Source of the DNA: Eremothecium cymbalariae DBVPG#7215
Taxonomy: Eukaryota; Ascomycota; Saccharomycetes; Saccharomycetales; Saccharomycetaceae
Length of the DNA stretch: 64,000 nt
NCBI RefSeq assembly: GCF_000235365.1
Contig: NC_016455.1
Location: forward strand, 558,001 to 622,000
Direction: 5' to 3'
The notes below the pieces were generated by a model, which saw nothing but the letters and a program-made list of their open reading frames with translations, ran no database searches and was not told the DNA's origin. The position numbers and the translations under genes are program-made. Of this stretch, positions 30,550 through 40,948 are shown piece after piece; positions within the stretch are counted from its first letter, which is position 1; each line of letters opens with the position of its first letter.

Positions 30550-30975
30550 ACACTGCCAAGGTTCTATGTAGGATATACAAAATGTCCCAAGTATATCAAG
30601 CATGAACATATCTTGTATGCTCTCTTAGACGGAAACTTCTTATTATACAGTACAAACTAATTTATACTTATATAGTTGAACGTTGCTAAATAAGAAGCAC
30701 CACGGGAATGTGGTATCCTTAAAACGATGATGATCGTATTAATGCTCAATCCTTATCAGCGAAGAAAATATTATGCTCATTAACCAAGAAAAGTTATTCT
30801 AAAAAGGTGGAAAAGTAAATATCTCTTCAAATCTGGTGATTAATTTACAGCGGTGTCCATTTAATTAATAATTCATTGAAAAAATAAAACACAAAAACAC
30901 AAAACATATGAAAACAGGCATTAGAAGTAAAAAAACCCATGTTGAAAGTTTCACAAGAGTAAGTGGGTTCTATTT
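30550..30975. other. Convergent 3' flanks of TYW3 and eIF4G
   Basis: A 426-base AT-rich gap between converging genes. An ATGATGA sequence at about 30728 resembles a C box but lacks a matching D box, so I do not call a snoRNA. Confidence 0.4.
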
Positions 30976-33900
30976 CTAATCATCCTCCTCCTCATCCTCC
31001 TCATCATCATGGCCCATCAATGCACTGAACATGTTAGAGGATGCCTGCGGCATTGGCACATCCTCCTTCAGTTGTTTTTGTTGTTGGGAAAACCTAGATG
31101 AAGGAGATCTTGTAGTTATAAAATCATCCTTGGATGTTGTTGGGACACCTTTTTTTTGATCCAGTTCTACCCCCTATTGAACTATTTTGATGTCTGGATG
31201 CAGATCTAGAACTTCCCCTCATTCTTCTTTCCCTCTCTTCAGCTGCTTTCTTGGCTGCTTCCTCCTCATGTATTTGAGAGATGGTTTTAGGACCCTCGTC
31301 TTTTGCGCCACCATTCCAAGAGGCCCTTCTCATATCTTTCAAATCTAGCAAAGAAAACTTAATTCTAGAGGATATTTCACAAGTACCAATCACTTGATCC
31401 AACATAACAAACAACTGATCTAATAGTGCAGAACCCTCCAAAGTACTTCCATTGGAAGTCGTCAAAGAGTCTCTTTCAAATTGTTCACCAACAGTGTTCA
31501 ACAATTCAATTACGGACTCTAAAGTTTCTTCGGATGGCTCCCCTGTCAAATCCTTCATTAGTCTACGGAAACACTGGAACATCATTTTTGAGGTCAACAA
31601 ATTAGAACGGTATAAGAAACCAATTAAACGAACCAAACCCAAGCCTCTTCTCTTGGCAGCAGCAGCCTTATAATAGTCATCAGACATAAGCTTAACTTCA
31701 ACAGCGGTTCCATCCTCAGCAGTCGGAAGACTGTCCGCCCAACCTTTCTGGAACTCTGTTTGACATCTGTCAAATAAGTAATGCAAAACCAAAATTGGAC
31801 CCACCTTCCCCTCGTTTTCTTGATCCTTAATCTCTTTATCTAAGTCTTTAACAACCTTACCACATAATTGAGCATACATAGAGGACCAATGAGGTTCATC
31901 TGTAGCCTTGAGGAATATCTGTTCAATAACAACCTTCAAAGTTTCACCATTCTCTTCCCACTTAGATTGGTTTGCAATGCCAATAATCTCCTCAGAAATA
32001 GGATCGAACTTTTCCAATGTCAATTTATTCAACAGAGATTTCATCTTTCTTTCAGTTTCTTCCTTCTCTAATAATTCAGTAACACCATCTGGAGCAAGCT
32101 TCTTTTCAGTTTTCTTTAACTTAGACTTTGGAATCCATCTGTTCGCACTTGGAACCAATGGAGCAACATCTTCTCTCTGTCTCTCTTCCGCCTCTTGTTT
32201 AGCTTCGCGTTCTTTCCTTGAAGTATAAGATCCTCTGTTTGATTTCATTTCATCCCCCATTCTCTTGGACTTACTTCTCTTTGACATAGATTTAGAGTTA
32301 GATCTGTCACCCATTCTTATAGAGGATGATTTTTTGTTGAAGCTAGAACCTGAAAATCTATCACCACCCTTGGTTCTAGAAGACTTACCAGAACCTGGTG
32401 GAATAACGATTTTAGTTACAACTGCATCTTTCCATTTAGAGTCTAACTTCAGGTTTATCTTATCGCCAAATTGCAGCAAGAATTCTGGTGGGTATGTATA
32501 TTTGATGCTCTGCTTCTTAAACCTGTCGGATGGCGCTTCGATTATGTCAGGGTATTTATATGTGTATATGTCCTCAACAGCTGGGAGGGTTTCAAGTTTT
32601 GCTAAAAACTCTGACATAGTTAGTCTGTCATCATCAGCATCATCAACGTTTTCGGCATCTGGTTGAGGATTTTCAGTAGGTACTTTAGAAACGGGGCTTT
32701 GAATTGCAGGGTCTGGGATAGCCGCTTCTTTAGATTCAACTGGCTCATCAACTTTCTTAGGCTCTTCAGCGTCTGTGTAAACTTCAATGGCTTCATCAGC
32801 AGCTTTAGGAGGAATATCTACGGGCTCTTGAACAGTGGTTGTCCCAATAACAGAAGCATCATCCAAAGAAGCAGCAACATGGAGTGGTGCCAACTCTTTA
32901 GTTGGTGTGGTAATAACAGAAGTTGCGACAGTACCAGACGCTGGGGTTTCCTTGGCCTTTTTTAGTCTTAACAGTTCTGAAAATGTTAGGGCAGATGGTT
33001 CTTCTGAAACTATCTCCGAGTTTACGGCTTCAACTGCAGCATCTTGAGAATCTAGAGCGGGAGCTAAGGAATCTTCAGCAGACATCATCGACTCTTCGTC
33101 ATCTATAGAATCATCGGATGAGGTTGCCAAAAATTGGTCCTTCACTTGATCCTTCATGTTTTTCCTTTAATTTAATGGCAGTGTCAGGCTTTGGATCATG
33201 AGTGGAATCAGCAGGAGAAGTCTCTTTAACTTCATCCTTTGAATCAACAATAGAAACCTCCTGTGGAACGGAATCAGCGACTTCATCCTTCGAATCAACA
33301 ATAGAAACCTCCTGTGGAACGGAATCAGCGACCTCATCCTTCGAATCAACAATAGAAACCTCCTGTGGAACGGAATCAGCGACCTCATCCTTCGAATCAA
33401 CAATAGAAGCCTCCTGTGGAACGGAATCAGCGACTTCACCCTTCGAATCAACAACAGAAACCTCCTGTGGAACGGAATCAGCGACCTCATCCTTCGAATC
33501 AACAATAGAAACTTCCTGTGGAACGGAATCAGCGACCTCATCTTGCTGTAATGACATATCCTTCTCGGTATCCTTGGTTTGATCTAGTGTATCCTCATCT
33601 ATAGTGTCATCAGTATCGTCAACGGCTTTTTTCTTAGCTAGCATCTCTTTTCTCCTTTTAACCTCAGCTAAAAAATCTAACTGAGCCTTTTTAGTATTTT
33701 CGTCAGCTCTCTTTCCCTCACTGACTAAAACGGGACCTTCAGTGAAAGCGGCAATCGTAGCGCCAGCAGTAGTCATGGGAGTAGCTTCCGTTGCATGCTG
33801 TGCCAAGTGAATCGCACTCAAATCCACATGGTCCCCCAACTTGTTAGTAATCTCGATCTTTTTCGTGATCGGAGTTGTGGTGGCAGAGGAAGGAGTACTA

Positions 33901-34373
33901 GATTCACTACTCTCCTGGCTGACTTTGTACTTCGGATTCATCATTGTTGGGGGCATTGCCCCCTCATACCCCATCGTCGCGGGTGAATAATAAGGTGTGG
34001 GACTGTAGCTATAAAATCCCCCAGGAGCTGGATTCGGAAAACCGTTTGCAACAGGTCCTGGATAATATTGCATGTATGGAGGTATATTCTGTAGACTACC
34101 ATACTCATTACGCTGACTCCTTGCATTCTTACTATGGCTTTTCCCTTGATATGGTCTCTGCGTCTGGTAATGCTTTGGAGCTTGCGACCTTCCTCCTTGG
34201 ATGCCACTATTATTATTCTTGTGGAATTGCGATCTGCTGCTATTTTGTTTATTCTGGTAGTGTCTTGCCTGCCCTTGTACTTGCACTGGCACTTGACCGT
34301 GCACCACTTGGCCCTGACCTTGCGGAGGCAGTGGCTGCTGCACCTGCTCCTGATCTGCCCCAGTTTCAGACAT
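30976..34373 (-). CDS. TIF4632: eIF4G translation initiation factor (two frame breaks)
   Basis: The ATG is at 34373 and the natural stop at 30976-30978. Three frames carry one protein of about 1131 residues. Part 1 (34373-33111) is Gln/Pro-rich with a 17-residue tandem repeat at about 276-380. Part 2 (from about 33160 to 31125) holds the eIF4E-binding helix (YTYPPEFLLQF, about 625-635) and the MIF4G domain (about 770-1015). Part 3 ends SSNMFSALMG plus an acidic tail, as in yeast eIF4G. Break 1 lies in 33111-33166, near a T5 or A5 run; break 2 is the T8 run at 31150-31157. Removing one base at each restores the frame. eIF4G bridges eIF4E, eIF4A and Pab1 on mRNA. It is needed for growth, so real inactivation is unlikely. 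The position between TYW3 and RPT6 matches TIF4632 (YGL049C). Confidence 0.92.
33232..33543 (-). repeat. 51-bp coding minisatellite in eIF4G
   Basis: About six near-identical 51-base units encode a 17-residue repeat with consensus DEVADSVPQEVSIVDSK. Units differ by only a few bases (for example GEVADSVPQEAS variants), which suggests recent expansion or gene conversion. The unit length is a multiple of three, so copy-number change keeps the frame. Confidence 0.95.
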
Positions 34374-34809
34374 ACTGTAAAAAAACCTTTAAAATAACTT
34401 TATTATTCCCTTTGGACTTTCTCTATCAGGTTTCACTGCGTAGGGATCTTCTTCAACAATAAATCAGATTAAAAAGATATCCGTTTTAGAATAAAACGGA
34501 TTCACGAGCCACCCGCTAAACCTAACTAAAAGCCTCTAAATTGAAGGGGGGGAAGATCTAGATCTCTAGAGTGTAAGCTTAGTTACTTGAGATCTGTGTT
34601 TCTATTTAAAAACAACCTCTCAAAGGAATATATATATGTATATATTGCAATTGAAAGGTTTAAAATAAAGATTGCAAAATTTTCGTCTTGGAAAATTTTG
34701 CTGAATATTATCGCATCCTACATAAGGACAAGGACACCGTTTATAATGATATTCAAATATTTAGAGAAATTAGGATATGGTACATACTGTAAGAAGGGAG
34801 CCAAAAGAG
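34374..34809. promoter_or_regulatory. eIF4G promoter and RPT6 3' flank
   Basis: A 436-base gap. It contains a pyrimidine/purine-rich stretch and AT-rich DNA with no RNA gene or ORF that I can support. Confidence 0.35.
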
Positions 34810-36026
34810 TTATTTGAAGAGTTTAGCTACCGATATGGCCGTCTCATCATTCTTATTCATGACCTTCGCGACTGCAAGTTCAAAATCCTCTTGTGTGACG
34901 TGGATTCTGCGTTCTCTAAGGGCGTACATGCCAGCTTCGGTGCAGACGCCCTTGACGTCAGCACCTGAACAGCCATTCATTTTTTCTGCAACCTTACGAA
35001 GATTGATGCCTCTGGTGAGGTTCATTTTTCTTGAGTGGATTCTGAGAATCTCTGTTCTTGCGGCGACGGTTGGGGGGGGAATTCGATTTTTCTGTCGATA
35101 CGGCCCGGGCGCAACAATGCAGGGTCTAGGATGTCTAGCCTGTTGGTGGCCATGATGATTTTGATGTTCTTTGAGGTTTCAAAACCGTCTAACTGGTTGA
35201 GGAGTTCCAACATGGTCCTTTGGACCTCAGAGTCGCCGCCACCGGAGCCGCCCTCCACACGACTAGAACCGATAGAGTCAATCTCGTCCATGAAGATGAT
35301 GGATGGGGCATGTTCACGGGCCATGACGAATAATTCACGTACCATACGCGAACCCTCACCGATATATTTTTGGACCAACTCAGCACCTGAAACACGGATG
35401 AACTTACAGTCTGTGTGGTGCGCCACCGCTCTTGCTAACAACGTCTTACCTGTACCCGGTGGGCCATAGAGAATAACACCTTTAGGCTGTGCAATACCTA
35501 AACTTTCGAATAGTTCCGGATGCTTTACAGGGAGTTCAATTACCTCCTTGATTTCCTTAATTTGCTTCCTCAAGCCGCCAACCATGTCATATGTAGAGTC
35601 TGGCACTTTTTCCACCATCATAAGTGACACCAAAGGATCTACCTTGTTCTCCAATATCTTGTGCAGAACATATGAGTCGCTCTTCAAACAAACACGTTGA
35701 GAAACCTTGAGATCCTTCACATTGATATCCTTTGCAATATCCACAATATATTTCCCCTCCGGTTGTATCTTAACCAATACCTTCTTATCACTTACCACCT
35801 TCACAACTTCACCAACGTAGGACCCAGGCTCCTGCAATAACCTCAATTCATCCTTGATAAAACGAACTTTATCGTTTAACGCATTTCTCTGTGCCTCTAA
35901 TCTACGTAAATTTGCAGTCTTAGTCCGAATCCTTAGCTCTGTCTCTTGAATCTTCTGCTCAAAATAGGGTTTTATACCACTATCGTGGGTGTTCAATGGA
36001 ACTGTGCTTACTTGAATGGCTGCCAT
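34810..36026 (-). CDS. RPT6: RPT6, 26S proteasome regulatory ATPase (frame broken at a G8/C8 run)
   Basis: The ATG is at 36026 (MAAIQVST); the frame opens one codon earlier with TTG. Frame 1 covers the coiled coil, the OB part and most of the AAA domain: Walker A GPPGTGKT (about 188-195), Walker [10 protein letters not shown] (about 241-250) and [13 protein letters not shown]. At a run of eight G on the plus strand (35072-35079) the homology moves to another frame that carries [14 protein letters not shown] and [18 protein letters not shown] through the C-terminal SVAKLFK. One extra base there would give 405 residues, exactly the S. cerevisiae length. Rpt6 is one of six ATPases that unfold substrates at the base of the 19S particle. 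The gene is essential in yeast, so sequence error is the best explanation. It is divergent from ALG13, as in S. cerevisiae. Confidence 0.95.
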
Positions 36027-36276
36027 CAAAAAAAAATACCTTTACGACTAGTCCTTCAAAGCCTTCAGTCCACTTTATATAACTCAGTACTTTGATCTTC
36101 TTTTATCTGCTTATAAGTTGGTTTTGCCACCGTCCTGAGGGAAGAGCTCCATTTTTAGAGCGCGAGCTCTCGTCTTTCTCAACTATCATGAAGAACGATT
36201 TCACCCTAATGTACAAGTCAAATCATTAATATCATCCAGCCGTCTACTCGCCCTCCAATCAGCTGCAACTAATCCC
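36027..36276. promoter_or_regulatory. Divergent promoter RPT6 / ALG13 with proteasome element
   Basis: At 36123-36131 the plus strand reads TTTGCCACC, so the RPT6 strand carries GGTGGCAAA, a perfect proteasome-associated control element (the Rpn4 site). It lies about 100 bases before the RPT6 ATG, the usual place in yeasts. This supports Rpn4-type control of RPT6. Confidence 0.85.
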
Positions 36277-36873
36277 ATGGACTCCGAACATCCAAAAACC
36301 GTTTGCGTAACATGCGGTGCTACAGTGCCGTTTGGCAAGCTTGTGGAGATTGTACTTGCTGAAGAGACTTTATCACTTCTTGAGGAATATGCGTACAAAA
36401 GGCTCTTTATCCAGTTTGGACGGGGCTACGACGATGAATATAAGAGCAAAGTGTCCTTACTTGGTGGCAATTATATCACCAAGTCCACATTACCTGAACT
36501 AGATGGCGTTGCTACTACCATAGTGCAGTATCGTGGGTTGGAAATCATTGGCGTCGCATTCCACTCCCAAATAGACAAATTTATTGAGCAATATGCGTCA
36601 TTGGTAATATCCCATGCGGGCACAGGAAGTATTCTGGATGCTTTGAGGTCGTCCAAGCCATTGATTGTGTGTATCAACAGCTCGCTAATGGATAACCATC
36701 AAGAGGAGATTGCTGAAAAACTCCAAGAATGTGGCCACTTATGGTCGATCCATGGAAACGTAGAAGAGCTTTGTGTTGCCATTGTGAGAAGCCAAAAAGA
36801 GACGTTGCAGCCCTTGAGAAATGCCTACAACGAGGACTTTGCAAGACTATTACTAGACGTATCTCATAGATGA
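36277..36873 (+). CDS. ALG13: ALG13, catalytic subunit of UDP-GlcNAc transferase
   Basis: The ATG at 36277 gives 198 residues; S. cerevisiae Alg13 has 202. Motifs include KTVCVTCGATVPFGKLVEIVL, RLFIQFGRGYDDEY, DLVISHAGTGSI-like (here SLVISHAGTGSILDALR), KPLIVCINSSLMDNHQEEIAEKLQE and LPFLRNAYNEDF-like residues at the end. Alg13 joins membrane-bound Alg14 on the cytosolic face of the ER and adds the second GlcNAc to the dolichol-linked oligosaccharide. The gene order eIF4G-RPT6-ALG13 is the same as at YGL049C-YGL048C-YGL047W. Confidence 0.95.
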   Translation: MDSEHPKTVCVTCGATVPFGKLVEIVLAEETLSLLEEYAYKRLFIQFGRGYDDEYKSKVSLLGGNYITKSTLPELDGVATTIVQYRGLEIIGVAFHSQIDKFIEQYASLVISHAGTGSILDALRSSKPLIVCINSSLMDNHQEEIAEKLQECGHLWSIHGNVEELCVAIVRSQKETLQPLRNAYNEDFARLLLDVSHR

Positions 36874-36972
36874 GCCATCGAATTATGTGGCAATTGAGTA
36901 AATTATATACATATAATAGAATATATAATGGGATACACAATGCAACAGATTTTTTCGACCAGCAAAAAAGTA

Positions 36973-37044
36973 CTCCGCGACGGGGAATCGAACCCCGATC
37001 CCGCGCGCGACAAGCGCGAATTCTAACCGTTAAACTATCACGGA
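36973..37044 (-). tRNA. tRNA-Asp (anticodon GUC)
   Basis: Read on the minus strand the 72-base gene starts TCCGTGATAG, has anticodon loop CTTGTCG with anticodon GTC, and a T-arm GGGTTCGATTCCCC. The acceptor TCCGTGA pairs with TCGCGGA (one non-Watson-Crick position), followed by discriminator G. A T6 run follows soon after the 3' end. It is close to S. cerevisiae tRNA-Asp(GUC), with a more GC-rich anticodon stem. No intron. Confidence 0.96.
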
Positions 37045-37234
37045 GGATTTGTTGGAACCAAACCATTTCTTGTAAGTTACATATACTATTTTATTGCACG
37101 TGATGTATGCAGAAGATCACGTAATTGCAGGCGAACGTTCCTATATGTCTGATCAAGTTATTTACGAGCACAGATACTTCGGAGTCATATTTAATTAACA
37201 TATGTAGCATTTTAGAATGTGTTTTTGAAGGGAA

Positions 37235-40200
37235 TCAGTCGTGCGGAAATCTCTCTTCCATAGCGTCAACAGCAGGCGGGGCGGTATGTGCAATACCGCC
37301 AGCCTTTAAGCTTGTGGGTTTAAAAAACCTTAATGCCATACTGCTTAATACCACTGATATAGATGAAGCAGCCATGGCAGCGCTAGCCCATACTGGGGAT
37401 AACTTGGACCTTTTATAGGGATATATGACCCCTGCTGCAATCGGAATGCATATGATGTTGTAGATAAGCGCCCAAGCGAAGTTAATTCTTACTCTTCTGA
37501 TGACTTTCTTGGATAATTGTAGTAATATCAGTAATGATGCTAAAGGTCTCATTGGGGAAATTATCACAAAATCTGATGAAATCGTAGCTACATCGGAGCT
37601 GGAGGCTAGTGCTATTCCGACATCCGCAGTTGCGAGAGCCGGTGCGTCGTTGATACCATCTCCAACCATGGCTACTACAGTGGGTGCTCCTGGAACCATA
37701 CATGATTGTTGAATCCACCTTATTTTGTCAGCTTTTTCGTCAGGTAACACTTCAGCTACGACATTGTCTATATTTAACTCCTTGGCAACGGCAGAAGCAG
37801 TTTGAGTGTTATCTCCAGATATCATCCAACATATGATGCCTTCATCTTGCAAACGTTTAATAACGGCCTGAGCTTCAGGCCTCAAAGCGTCTCTAACTGC
37901 CATCAACAAAACGGGGACGTAACTGTCTGAATGAAAGTATCTTGGACATTTTATTGCTGTGATCATAATACTTTTACCTTCACTTTTCCACTTTGCCAGC
38001 ATCTTTAATTGCGTGCTATTCAAATGGCAGTTATTATCAGACAAAAACTTTTCATTACCCATAATTACACTTTCAGGCTTTAATTTGTTCCAAAGTGGAT
38101 CGTTGCCAGAGTCATCTACAACAATAGCACCTCTTAGACCACGTCCTGGAATTTCCTCGCATTCAGGTACTTTTACAGTACTAAGGTGATTTGAAAACTT
38201 TAATGAAATAAAATTCTTTACCGCCAAAGAAATTGGATGTTTAGAATTGGATGCTAAATCACGAGCGAGCTGAATAGCAATCGTTCTAATTTGCAAATTG
38301 AGATGAATCGAATAGTTGGTAACCTTTGGATCATGGCCAACAGTTAAAGTCCCAGTCTTATCGAAACAAACTACAGAAACCTTTGATGCAACTTGGAAAG
38401 CAGTGCTACCACCACTAGATAAAATCCCGTATTTAGCTGCTAGACCAGCACCAACAAATAAAGCAGTAGGTGCAGCTAAACCAATACCACAGGGACATGC
38501 TATAACGAATACCGCTATCGCAAATTCCAAAGACCACAGAGGCCAACCACCGATGTCATTATCCAAATAGTGCTGCGGTAACTTCCCTGACAATCCCAAG
38601 GATAGCCAAACAATCCAGGTAATAATAGCAAGTATTACAATTATGGGTACAAAATAACCAGTTAATACTTCTGAAATCCTTTCTATCGGGGCGCGTTTAA
38701 GTTGTCCATCACAAACAGTCCTTATAATATGATCCAACAACGAATCACCGTCCACAGCTGAAACCTTAGCGATGATTGCATTAATTCCTACATTTACAGT
38801 TCCTGCATGAACTTGATCTCCAATAATATGAAGAACTGGCATTGACTCGCCGGTCAATGAACTCTCATCAAACTGTGATTCTCCTCGAATAATAATGCAA
38901 TCCACAGGAGGTGACTGGCCAGAAACGATTTTAATGTAATCACCAATTTCCAAATATTTTACATCTATAGTTCTGTCCTTACCAAAACTATTCTCGCCAA
39001 CTTTGTCCAATAAAGTTGCAGTCTGCTGCTTCAACGACCCTAAAGCGTTGATGGCATCGGTAGTTTTCCTTTTAGAAAATGCTTCCAATAATTTTCCAAT
39101 AAACAGAAAGAAAGTCAAAAATACTACTGAATCAAAATAAGTAGCTGTATACCCCATATGCTGTTCTTTGCGTTCGGCCATAGCTGATATGATCAATAAT
39201 GCAATACTTGCAAAATATGCCACAGTGGTACCTAAGGACATCAATAAATTCATGCTGCCAAACCTGAATAACCTTCTACTCCAGTTAGTCCGCTGACGCC
39301 ATAGTAAGCTGACATCCTTGATAGCTTTTCTATGGAAGGTGTCTGCAACAAAGAAATATACTGGAGTACTTAAGATAAATAATATCCAAACAGCCCGCGA
39401 CACATTTCCCACCCAAATTGGCTCATCTAACCACATTCGGAATCCACTGTCTTTTGGTACCAAGGACATACCAACAATACCAAGCACAAAGGTTGGAATT
39501 GCGATGACGCCAGTGAAAATTATCCTTTTAATTATCTTTGACGTCTCTCTTTTAGACATATTTTCGAGATGCTCATTTAAAGATTCCTCTGCAACAATAC
39601 TTACTGATACTTTTGTAGTATTTTCTGCAGAAATTAACTTAGCCACTTCATCGATTATGCCTCTAATTGTAATTCCTTGTTCAACGTTTGGAATATAGGT
39701 AAATTTAATACATGGATCATTTAAGGTAATAGAATTCTTAACAACTAACTCAGGGCCTCCATACGTACGTAAAGCCAGCAAGACCTTTTCAGGGCATCGT
39801 GGACAATACATGCCATCAACTTTAAGCATAACCGTTCTTGAATGATTATGAGAAGATGTATGATCGATAACTTCTGGAGCCCCCATGAGTTCAAATTCGT
39901 AGCCACAATCTTCTATACTTAGTTTTAAGGTCGCAATCGCATCCCTATCAGCACGATCAGAAATGAATATCCCCGTTTTGGAAACTACGTTAACTGCAAC
40001 ATCAACTATAAATTTTATGTCTCCGACAACATTCTGAATTGCTGACACACATGAAGCACATGTAATACCGCCAAGACCAACTTTAATCTTATATTTGGTC
40101 TCAGTTGTAATCGGTAAAACCTCAACTAGCTGTGCGCCAAAGCCGCTGTCCCTAGTAACATCAATGAGTCTTTGAACCAACTGCTTATTTGGTATGATGA

Positions 40201-40948
40201 CAGTACCAGTATTAGAATCCAAATCAATAGAACAAGGGCTACTCACATCTTCAACACGAGGAACTATGTTTTCAATTGCAGTGGTGACTCTTGTGCAATC
40301 TTCATTATTTGCCAAACCTGAAAACTGGATAGTTACTTGATACCTTACAGGATGAGCACCCTTTAAAACATCCGCAGATAGTTCACCACTACCCTTTTCT
40401 TTTTCATTCTGGCAACTCTTACAATTCGCTACGTGCTTTCTATGTCTTCTTTTGCTGGGTTTAAACTTGTTTAACCAAGGTGGAAGATTCCACTGACGTT
40501 TCTCTTGAACGTTGAGTTCCAAATCAGAATTCATATAAATATCATTCACTTCAAAACCAATATCCGTTAAATCCTGCCAAATAGTTTTCTGCAAGCTTCT
40601 CGTCAGCTTTTCTTCTGAATTTGTACTTAGCAAATCAACTGAACAGGGAGAAGACTTTTCAGTGTCAGAGTTATTATTGGTACTAGCGGCAGATAACATG
40701 ATCGATATAAGACCTTTCGACCTATCTAGATCCCAACGAATAACCTTCAACTTCACCAACCCCCATCTACCGGCAAAAAATGGAAATAAATTCCAATAAC
40801 CTCCGTTAGTACCCCGATATTTATACTCATTAACTGAACCAGTATAGATGTCATCGGGGAAGTCAAAGTATCGGGCCAATACCTTTTTAGTCCACAGCTC
40901 GCATTGTTCACAATGCAAATTACCGATTCTAATATTCAAAATAAACAT
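37235..40948 (-). CDS. Crp1-like P1B-type copper-exporting ATPase
   Basis: The ATG at 40948 gives 1237 residues. Three Cys-containing metal-binding stretches precede the membrane domain: LHCEQC near residue 12, ITCASC near 298 and MYCPRC near 382. Membrane helices begin near residue 475. Catalytic motifs follow in order: TGES (about 700), the ion-binding CPC in ACPCGIGLAAP (about 818), the phosphorylated Asp in DKTGTLT (about 864), the HP pair in SKHPIS, and GDGINDAP (about 1098). CPC plus HMA domains define a Cu(I)/heavy-metal pump. The length and N-terminus differ from S. cerevisiae Ccc2 (1004) and Pca1 (1216). They resemble the surface copper exporter Crp1 of Candida albicans. Copper detoxification at the plasma membrane is inferred. 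It lies between ALG13 and GDH2, where S. cerevisiae has no such gene. Confidence 0.88.
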   Translation of the reverse strand: MFILNIRIGNLHCEQCELWTKKVLARYFDFPDDIYTGSVNEYKYRGTNGGYWNLFPFFAGRWGLVKLKVIRWDLDRSKGLISIMLSAASTNNNSDTEKSSPCSVDLLSTNSEEKLTRSLQKTIWQDLTDIGFEVNDIYMNSDLELNVQEKRQWNLPPWLNKFKPSKRRHRKHVANCKSCQNEKEKGSGELSADVLKGAHPVRYQVTIQFSGLANNEDCTRVTTAIENIVPRVEDVSSPCSIDLDSNTGTVIIPNKQLVQRLIDVTRDSGFGAQLVEVLPITTETKYKIKVGLGGITCASCVSAIQNVVGDIKFIVDVAVNVVSKTGIFISDRADRDAIATLKLSIEDCGYEFELMGAPEVIDHTSSHNHSRTVMLKVDGMYCPRCPEKVLLALRTYGGPELVVKNSITLNDPCIKFTYIPNVEQGITIRGIIDEVAKLISAENTTKVSVSIVAEESLNEHLENMSKRETSKIIKRIIFTGVIAIPTFVLGIVGMSLVPKDSGFRMWLDEPIWVGNVSRAVWILFILSTPVYFFVADTFHRKAIKDVSLLWRQRTNWSRRLFRFGSMNLLMSLGTTVAYFASIALLIISAMAERKEQHMGYTATYFDSVVFLTFFLFIGKLLEAFSKRKTTDAINALGSLKQQTATLLDKVGENSFGKDRTIDVKYLEIGDYIKIVSGQSPPVDCIIIRGESQFDESSLTGESMPVLHIIGDQVHAGTVNVGINAIIAKVSAVDGDSLLDHIIRTVCDGQLKRAPIERISEVLTGYFVPIIVILAIITWIVWLSLGLSGKLPQHYLDNDIGGWPLWSLEFAIAVFVIACPCGIGLAAPTALFVGAGLAAKYGILSSGGSTAFQVASKVSVVCFDKTGTLTVGHDPKVTNYSIHLNLQIRTIAIQLARDLASNSKHPISLAVKNFISLKFSNHLSTVKVPECEEIPGRGLRGAIVVDDSGNDPLWNKLKPESVIMGNEKFLSDNNCHLNSTQLKMLAKWKSEGKSIMITAIKCPRYFHSDSYVPVLLMAVRDALRPEAQAVIKRLQDEGIICWMISGDNTQTASAVAKELNIDNVVAEVLPDEKADKIRWIQQSCMVPGAPTVVAMVGDGINDAPALATADVGIALASSSDVATISSDFVIISPMRPLASLLILLQLSKKVIRRVRINFAWALIYNIICIPIAAGVIYPYKRSKLSPVWASAAMAASSISVVLSSMALRFFKPTSLKAGGIAHTAPPAVDAMEERFPHD

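Noticed and set aside
30727..30780. ATGATGA motif as a possible snoRNA C box
   Set aside because: No D box or terminal stem lies at a fitting distance.
35022..35080. Programmed ribosomal frameshift in RPT6
   Set aside because: There is no in-frame slippery heptamer, related proteins are made without frameshifting, and four other breaks with the same homopolymer pattern point to sequence error.
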